From positions 3,348,001 through 3,412,000 of the forward strand of contig NZ_CP114039.1 of assembly GCF_026965535.1 (NCBI RefSeq): a DNA stretch of 64,000 nt, read 5' to 3'. This DNA is from Corallococcus sp. NCRR (GTDB taxonomy: Bacteria > Myxococcota > Myxococcia > Myxococcales > Myxococcaceae). Within the stretch, counting starts at the first letter, position 1; every line of letters starts with the position of its first letter. Of this stretch, positions 63,218-64,000 are shown in pieces. A model generated the notes under the pieces. It had not been told where the DNA came from, made no database searches, and saw only the letters and a list, made by a program, of their open reading frames with translations. Position numbers and translations under genes: made by a program.

Positions 63218-64000
63218 TTGAACAAGACGCTGCTCTTCCTCACCGTCCTCGTCATCGCGACGTGCGGGCTCATCTACGAGCTCATCGTCGGGACGCTCGC
63301 CAGCTACCTGCTGGGGGACAGCATTACCCAGTTCTCCACCGTCATTGGCGGCTACCTCTTCGCCATGGGCATTGGCAGCTACCTGTCGCGCTTCGTGGAG
63401 CGCGGGGTGGCCCAGCGCTTCGTGGAGATTGAGCTGGCCGTGGCCCTGGTCGGCGGGCTGTGCGCGCCGATGCTCTTCCTCACCTTCACGCTCACCAGCG
63501 TGTTCCCCGTGGTGTTGTACGGCAGCGTGCTCGTCATCGGCACGCTGGTGGGGCTGGAGATTCCCCTCCTGCTGCGCATCCTGCAGGACCAGCTCAAGTT
63601 CAAGGACCTGGTCAGCCAGGTGCTGACGTTCGACTACCTGGGCGCGCTCGCGGCCAGCGTGGCCTTCCCGCTGCTGCTGGTGCCGAAGCTGGGGCTGGTG
63701 CGCACGTCGCTGCTCTTCGGCCTGCTCAACGCGGGCGTGGGGCTGTGGAGCACGTGGCTGCTCGCGCCCATCCTGGCCAACCCCGTGCGCCTGCGCGTCA
63801 AGGCGGTGGCGCTGTGCGCGGGGCTGCTGGTGTGCTTCGCGCTGGGGGACCGGCTCACCACGTTCTACGAGGACCAGCTCTACGCGGACGACGTCGTCCA
63901 CGCCACCAGCTCTCCCTACCAGCGCATCATCGTCACGCGCGGCAAGCGGGGCTTCTCGCTGTTCCTCAACGGCAACCTCCAGTTCGCCAGCATCGACGAG
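63218..64000 (+). CDS. Membrane-embedded spermidine synthase-like protein, partial
   Basis: The gene runs off the window end. TTG 63218 is the likely start (14 bases after the DUF350 stop); GTG 63210 is out of frame. The N-terminal ~215 residues form about seven membrane helices (LLFLTVLVIATCGLIYELIVGTLASYLLG, and so on), followed by the start of a spermidine synthase domain (YADDVVHATSSPYQRIIVTRG, then LFLNGNLQFASIDE). This fusion is the 'polyamine aminopropyltransferase with MFS-like N-terminus' type. It uses SpeD's product. Confidence 0.9.
   Translation, partial: MNKTLLFLTVLVIATCGLIYELIVGTLASYLLGDSITQFSTVIGGYLFAMGIGSYLSRFVERGVAQRFVEIELAVALVGGLCAPMLFLTFTLTSVFPVVLYGSVLVIGTLVGLEIPLLLRILQDQLKFKDLVSQVLTFDYLGALAASVAFPLLLVPKLGLVRTSLLFGLLNAGVGLWSTWLLAPILANPVRLRVKAVALCAGLLVCFALGDRLTTFYEDQLYADDVVHATSSPYQRIIVTRGKRGFSLFLNGNLQFASIDE

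Overview
The window is a GC-rich (about 70%), densely coded stretch of a myxobacterial chromosome. Its signature genes point to Myxococcaceae (Corallococcus/Myxococcus type): a SitA-like toxin tail, NtrC-type regulators with partner kinases, a Ser/Thr kinase with a C-terminal sensor tail, DUF4388 and DUF3857 proteins, long Ala/Pro linkers, and a sigma54-driven structured small RNA. The genus is inferred from gene content only. No tRNA, rRNA, CRISPR array, IS element or prophage was seen.

Layout. 1-1200: the end of a SitA-like polymorphic toxin, its overlapping partner (candidate immunity gene), a gene-poor gap and a small lysine-rich basic protein. 1250-8710: envelope and single-enzyme genes (ChW-repeat protein, PRMT-like methyltransferase, Cys-rich secreted protein, WS/DGAT acyltransferase, FAD oxidoreductase). 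8890-14860 (minus): an operon of MshEN/HEAT-like protein, membrane histidine kinase and sigma54 response regulator. 14900-20320: RDD membrane protein, GlsB-like protein with a strong terminator, RsmE, a class-3-type asparaginase, a probable sigma54-dependent sRNA (19343-19450) and PrmA. 20400-29150: M16 peptidase, coiled-coil protein, HemW, TPR protein and DUF4388 protein. 29170-34810: a lipoprotein, then a TadE/TadG-like pilus-accessory cluster ending in a Flp-type prepilin. 34840-42460: an ABC-transporter binding protein, then a compact suf operon (Rrf2 regulator, sufB-C-D-S-U-T) headed by an IscR-like 25-bp palindrome. 42490-52030: secreted protein, DJ-1/PfpI protein, an Ntn-type isoaspartyl peptidase, a large DUF3857 TPR lipoprotein, a Ser/Thr kinase and a GAF protein with a clear sigma70 promoter. 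52100-53000: two tandem paralogous small secreted proteins, each followed by the same terminator. 53300-56650: lipoprotein, histidine kinase and an NtrC-type regulator with a GSFTGA loop. 56770-60460: L,D-transpeptidase, YjbQ, esterase and cyclophilin lipoprotein. 60530-64000: an operon of speD, a DUF4178 protein, a 53-aa protein, a DUF350 protein and a membrane-embedded spermidine synthase cut by the window end.

Most genes within operons are coupled by 1-4 base stop/start overlaps. Two convergent gene pairs end on a shared CTAG. The strongest leads are the sigma54 sRNA (Pxr candidate), the IscR-type operator, the polyamine/DUF350/DUF4178 operon, the GSFTGA activator and the duplicated small-protein/terminator units.
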